Made by a program: the position numbers and the translations under genes. Source: Butyricicoccus sp. (GTDB lineage Bacteria; Bacillota; Clostridia; Oscillospirales; Butyricicoccaceae). From it: a DNA stretch of 35,191 nucleotides. Below are positions 31,751-35,191 of this stretch, piece after piece (position 1 is the stretch's first letter; each line of letters starts with the position of its first letter). The stretch is from positions 1-35,191 of the forward strand of contig JAHHRO010000023.1 in the NCBI GenBank assembly GCA_020025755.1, given 5' to 3'. The notes under the pieces were generated by a model. It searched no databases and was not told where the DNA came from. It saw only the letters and a list, made by a program, of their open reading frames with translations.

Positions 31751-32881
31751 TTATTCATCATCCACACTGAGTGTGTCGGTGATAATCAAATTAGAAACCA
31801 GAAAACCGGCATCGGTCAGCCGCCAGCCTGTTTCGGTCGGCTGTGTCAGTCCTGCCGCCGCAAGGGCACGCAGTCTGGACGCATAAGGGGCAAAGCTGCG
31901 ATGAAAACGATCCTCAAACGCCCCAGCAGAAATGCCGTCGCTTGTCCGCAGACACAGCATCAAATATTCTGCATGAGGCGGAAATCCTGCTACGGCTTCC
32001 TCCTCCACTGTCTGCGGATGGGTGCAGAATGCCTTGAGATCATCCGGATATGCAAACCGTCTGCCTGCAATACAGGAATGTGCGCTCGGTCCAAAACCCA
32101 GATAGTCAGACTGCTTCCAATAGCGGCTGTTATGTCTGGAATGCTTCTCTGGCTTTGCCCAGTTGGAGATCTCATAATGCAGGTAGCCTTCCTGCTTCAA
32201 GGTGTCGCACAGCTTGAGATAGAGTTCCGCCTGTGCGTCTCCATCCGGCAGAACAGGGTTCTGCTCTGCCATTGGCGTTCCTGATTCCAGCTTCAAGCTG
32301 TAACAGGACAGGTGCGCAGGTTTCAGCTTCAAGATCGCATCGACCGACTGCAAAAAGCGTTCCTCTGACTGTTCCGGCAATCCATACATGAGATCCAAGC
32401 TGATGTTGGAAAATCCCATGTGCTCTGCACGCAGGATCGCCTGCTCTGCCTGTGCAAAGGTATGCCGCCGTCCCAGCATGCGCAGTTCATCATCATGCGC
32501 AGACTGTACGCCAACAGATAAGCGATTGACCCCAGCTGTGCGCAGGGCAGATAACAACGCCTCGTCCATAGAATCTGGATTGCACTCGACCGTGATTTCA
32601 GCATCCTCCATAACGGAAAACCCATCGCGCACCGCCTGCAATAAATGTCCCAGCCGCTCCCCTCCAATAAGGGACGGCGTACCACCTCCAAAGTAGACGG
32701 TATCCACCGGTCTTTCTGCAAACGAAAGAGCATTGCGTGCGATCTCTCGGCACATGCTGTCTGTATAGCGGTCGATCTCCCCTTCGCTGGCGGCAAATGA
32801 ATAGAAGTCGCAGTATCCGCACTTGGATGCACAGAACGGGACATGCAGATAGATCCCCAGCTGCGCGTGATTATTCTTCAT
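31751..32881 (-). CDS. hemW: HemW, radical SAM haem chaperone
   Basis: A 376-residue protein of the HemN-like radical SAM family. CX3CX2C at C17, C21 and C24 (PFCASKCGYCDF) and the GGGTPSL strand are visible. HemW binds and delivers haem, and was long misannotated as coproporphyrinogen oxidase. The lepA-hemW gene order is typical of Firmicutes. The start at ATG 32881 overlaps the end of lepA by 11 bp; the longer open frame up to 33022 lies inside lepA. Confidence 0.93.
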   Translation of the reverse strand: MKNNHAQLGIYLHVPFCASKCGYCDFYSFAASEGEIDRYTDSMCREIARNALSFAERPVDTVYFGGGTPSLIGGERLGHLLQAVRDGFSVMEDAEITVECNPDSMDEALLSALRTAGVNRLSVGVQSAHDDELRMLGRRHTFAQAEQAILRAEHMGFSNISLDLMYGLPEQSEERFLQSVDAILKLKPAHLSCYSLKLESGTPMAEQNPVLPDGDAQAELYLKLCDTLKQEGYLHYEISNWAKPEKHSRHNSRYWKQSDYLGFGPSAHSCIAGRRFAYPDDLKAFCTHPQTVEEEAVAGFPPHAEYLMLCLRTSDGISAGAFEDRFHRSFAPYASRLRALAAAGLTQPTETGWRLTDAGFLVSNLIITDTLSVDDE

Positions 32882-34679
32882 CCAGCTTGAGTACCGCAAG
32901 GAAGGCTTCGCTTGGTACCTGTACGCTGCCCAAGGTACGCATGCGCTTCTTGCCTTCCTTCTGCTTTTCCAGCAGTTTCTTCTTACGGGTGATATCACCG
33001 CCATAGCACTTTGCAAGCACATCCTTGCGCACAGCCTTTACGGTCTCACGCGCAATGACCTTGCCGCCGATCGCTGCCTGAATGGGTACCTCAAACAACT
33101 GACGCGGGATATTATCCTTGAGTTTTTCACAGATACGTCTTGCGCGTCCGTATGCCTTTTCACGATGGGCAATAAAGGACAGTGCATCGACCTGATCACC
33201 GTTGAGCAGCATATCCACTTTCACAAGATCACTCTTGCGGTAATCACTCAGCTCGTAGTCCAGCGATGCATAGCCCTTGGTGCGTGCCTTGAGCGCATCG
33301 AAGAAATCATAAATGATCTCATTGATGGGCATTTCATAATGCAGCTCGACCAGTGTGGAATCCAGATATTTCATATCCTTAAACACACTGCGGCGTTCCT
33401 GACACATGGGCATGATATTGCCCACAAACTCCTGCGGCGTAATGATAGATGCCTTGACGAACGGCTCCAGTGCTTCTTCGATCAGGGCAGGATCGGGATA
33501 ATCATGTGGATTGTCGATCCAGAGTGTAGAGCCATCTGTTTTCACGATCTGGTATACAACCGACGGCAGGGTGGTGACAAGTTCCAGATCGAACTCACGC
33601 TCAAGGCGTTCCTGAATGATCTCCATATGGAGCATGCCGAGGAAGCCACAGCGGAAACCAAAGCCCAGCGCGATCGAGGACTCCGGCTCAAAGGACAGTG
33701 CCGCATCATTGAGCTGCAGCTTTTCCAGTGCATCGCGCAGATCGGGATACTTGGAGCCATCCGCCGTATAGATACCGCAGTACACCATAGGCTGTGCCTT
33801 ACGGTAGCCTGGCAGCGGTTCTTCTGTCGGCTCGTCTACGCCTGTCACGGTGTCACCGACGCGGGTATCTGCCACATTCTTGATAGACGCGGTAAAGTAG
33901 CCAACCTCACCAGCGGACAGGGACTCTGCCGGTGTCAGTCCGAGCGGGTGCATATAGCCGCACTCGATGACCTGAAACTCTGCGCCCGTTGCCATCATAC
34001 GCACCTTCATACCTGGTTTCATTTCGCCGTCCATCAGGCGCATATAGACGATTACACCCTTATAAGGGTCATACTGGCTGTCAAAGACCAGCGCACGCAG
34101 CGGTGCAGCAGGGTCTCCTGCTGGTGCTGGGATATCGCTTACGATGCGTTCGAGCACCTCATGGATATTGAGTCCCACCTTTGCCGAGATCTCCGGCGCA
34201 TCCTCCGCCGGAATGCCGATGATATCCTCGATCTCCTGCTTGACGCGCTGCGGTTCTGCCGCTGGCAGATCGATCTTATTGATGACCGGCACGACCTCCA
34301 GATCATGCTCGAGTGCCAGATAGGTATTGCCCAGAGTCTGTGCCTCAATGCCCTGTGCGGCATCAACAACAAGCAGCGCACCCTCACAGGCAGCAAGGGA
34401 ACGGGATACCTCATAGTTGAAGTCCACATGCCCCGGGGTATCGATGAGGTTCATGTGATAGATCTCACCATTGTCCGCCTGATAATCCATGCGCACGGCG
34501 CGTGCCTTGATGGTGATACCGCGTTCACGTTCAAGCTCCATGTTATCAAGCAGCTGTTCTTCCATCTCGCGCTGTGTGACGGCCTTACACTGTTCAAGCA
34601 GGCGATCGGCCAGAGTGGATTTACCGTGGTCGATATGCGCAATAATAGAAAAATTACGAATGTTTTGCTGGTTTTTCAC
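32871..34679 (-). CDS. lepA: Elongation factor 4 (LepA)
   Basis: A 602-residue translational GTPase that acts on ribosomes during initiation/elongation stress. P-loop AHIDHGKS (14-21), RERGITIKA, DTPGHVDF and NKIDLP are present, as is the LepA C-terminal domain. I start at the GTG at 34679, because AAGGAG lies 7 nt upstream; the ATG at 34685 would be only 1 nt from it. The first residues match the family start (NIRNFSIIAHIDHGK). A promoter lies about 65 bp upstream. Confidence 0.95.
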   Translation of the reverse strand: MKNQQNIRNFSIIAHIDHGKSTLADRLLEQCKAVTQREMEEQLLDNMELERERGITIKARAVRMDYQADNGEIYHMNLIDTPGHVDFNYEVSRSLAACEGALLVVDAAQGIEAQTLGNTYLALEHDLEVVPVINKIDLPAAEPQRVKQEIEDIIGIPAEDAPEISAKVGLNIHEVLERIVSDIPAPAGDPAAPLRALVFDSQYDPYKGVIVYMRLMDGEMKPGMKVRMMATGAEFQVIECGYMHPLGLTPAESLSAGEVGYFTASIKNVADTRVGDTVTGVDEPTEEPLPGYRKAQPMVYCGIYTADGSKYPDLRDALEKLQLNDAALSFEPESSIALGFGFRCGFLGMLHMEIIQERLEREFDLELVTTLPSVVYQIVKTDGSTLWIDNPHDYPDPALIEEALEPFVKASIITPQEFVGNIMPMCQERRSVFKDMKYLDSTLVELHYEMPINEIIYDFFDALKARTKGYASLDYELSDYRKSDLVKVDMLLNGDQVDALSFIAHREKAYGRARRICEKLKDNIPRQLFEVPIQAAIGGKVIARETVKAVRKDVLAKCYGGDITRKKKLLEKQKEGKKRMRTLGSVQVPSEAFLAVLKLDEE

Positions 34680-34744
34680 ATACATTCTCCTTTATGCAAA
34701 AGCGTTGCCAATTCCTACGCGGAAATTTTGCGTATATATTGTAT

Positions 34745-34773
34745 AGTATAGCAGAATTTTGATTTGTAAACAA
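34745..34773 (-). promoter_or_regulatory. Promoter of the lepA operon
   Basis: Minus strand: -35 TTGTTT (34768-34773), 17-bp spacer, -10 TATACT (34745-34750). The hexamers are moderate but the spacing is ideal. Confidence 0.6.
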
Positions 34774-34827
34774 GGCATTATAGGTGATCTCCCAAGGAAA
34801 TCAATTTTGATCGATCGGGATAGGCTG

Positions 34828-35028
34828 GCTTCAAAGCAAAGAGAATATGTCGCACTGGCGCGAGACAGCGAAATTTATGTTCGCACATACCGCGGAGGGT
34901 TTGGAACATCCGTCAGATTTTCATTTCTGCGAAATGATTTGCCCCAAAGCAAGGGGAAATGTTTTTGGAACGTCCGTAGAATTTTTCTTTCTGCTAAAAG
35001 AATTTGCTTCAAAGCAAAGAGTAACGTG
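34828..35028. repeat. 64-bp imperfect tandem repeat and flanking copy
   Basis: Two adjacent units, 34901-34964 and 34965-35028, are about three quarters identical by eye, both starting TTGGAAC-TCCGT. A 16-bp exact repeat (34828-34843 and 35006-35021) shows a third partial copy upstream. The period is not a multiple of three, and reading frames across it are short and unconvincing, so it is likely non-coding repetitive DNA. Confidence 0.65.
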
Positions 35029-35048
35029 TCGCGGTCTCGCGACGGAGA

Positions 35049-35084
35049 CACAAGGAATAGAACCTTACGGTTCTTATCCTTGTG
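35049..35084. repeat. Hairpin repeat near window end
   Basis: CACAAGGA (35049-35056) pairs with TCCTTGTG (35077-35084), with an inner AGAACC/GGTTCT stem and TTAC loop. There is no T tract, so it is not a standard terminator. Together with the neighbouring CCGCC-ACA-GGCGG stem (~35151-35163), it looks like an intergenic palindromic repeat. Confidence 0.5.
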
Positions 35085-35191
35085 AATCCAACACTCCCTT
35101 CCATCCGGTGAAGAATGGCAATGCCCCAAGGGTCGTAAAGTATGAACTCCGCCACAGGCGGGATTTATGAAGCCTCTTTTGGAAATCATTC

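Noticed and set aside
31751..33022. Longer HemW start at 33022
   Set aside because: The extra 47 codons lie entirely inside lepA and do not resemble HemW; the start at 32881 matches the family.
33165..34751. 528-codon plus-strand open frame opposite lepA
   Set aside because: It is antisense to a highly conserved gene, has no ribosome binding site, is rich in Cys/His/Ile/Arg as expected from mirrored codons, and shows no domain.
1..35191. CRISPR arrays, tRNA and rRNA genes
   Set aside because: No regularly spaced short repeats, no cloverleaf with a TTCGA-type loop and no rRNA segments were seen on either strand.

Overview
The window looks like a chromosomal segment of an anaerobic gut Firmicute of the Oscillospirales/Clostridia type. 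Evidence: [FeFe]-hydrogenase maturation genes, clostridial neighbours (UPF0210/ACT-domain pair, lepA-hemW), strong AGGAGG ribosome binding sites, ECF/DUF4179-like and BlaI/M56 modules, and IS256/IS30 remnants. The genus is not established from the sequence; a butyrate-producer such as Agathobaculum/Butyricicoccus is only a guess.

Layout. (1) 1-4264: minus-strand operon TM1266-like regulator, hydE, hydG, hydF, behind a near-consensus promoter and a ~120-nt leader that ends in a terminator with a competing antiterminator pairing. (2) 4283-9154: MATE exporter, BlaI/M56 sensor pair with two operators over its promoter, the 3' relic of a serpin gene, and a ferric-reductase-like membrane protein. 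(3) 9830-23730: a ~14-kb sialic-acid locus. On the minus strand are an SGNH esterase and YesL, an AraC regulator, and an ABC importer (binding protein plus two permeases) ending in a NanOx/YjhC-type 2,7-anhydro-sialate oxidoreductase. On the plus strand is a second ABC importer followed by nanA, yhcH, nanE, nanK and a strong terminator. Neither importer has an ATPase here and no sialidase is present. (4) 23731-24387: decayed fragments. (5) 24388-25961: ECF sigma factor and a membrane protein, probably its anti-sigma factor. (6) 25966-28667: an AT-rich accessory island. It holds a scarred IS256/IS30 chimera, a four-gene operon of small helical/coiled-coil proteins that I do not recognise (two are clear paralogues, a third probably related), and a decayed stretch. 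(7) 28668-34773: housekeeping minus-strand genes lepA, hemW, an ACT-domain protein, UPF0210 and rlmD. (8) 34774-35191: non-coding repeats.

How the genes work together. The sialic-acid locus encodes a nearly complete route: import of free and/or 2,7-anhydro-Neu5Ac, O-deacetylation (inferred), conversion of the anhydro form to Neu5Ac by NanOx, ring opening by YhcH, cleavage to ManNAc by NanA, phosphorylation by NanK and epimerisation to GlcNAc-6-P by NanE. Lack of a sialidase nearby suggests scavenging of sugars released by other microbes. The best candidates for undescribed biology are the four-gene coiled-coil operon at 26316-28268 and the attenuator-like leader of the hydrogenase-maturation operon at 4105-4230.
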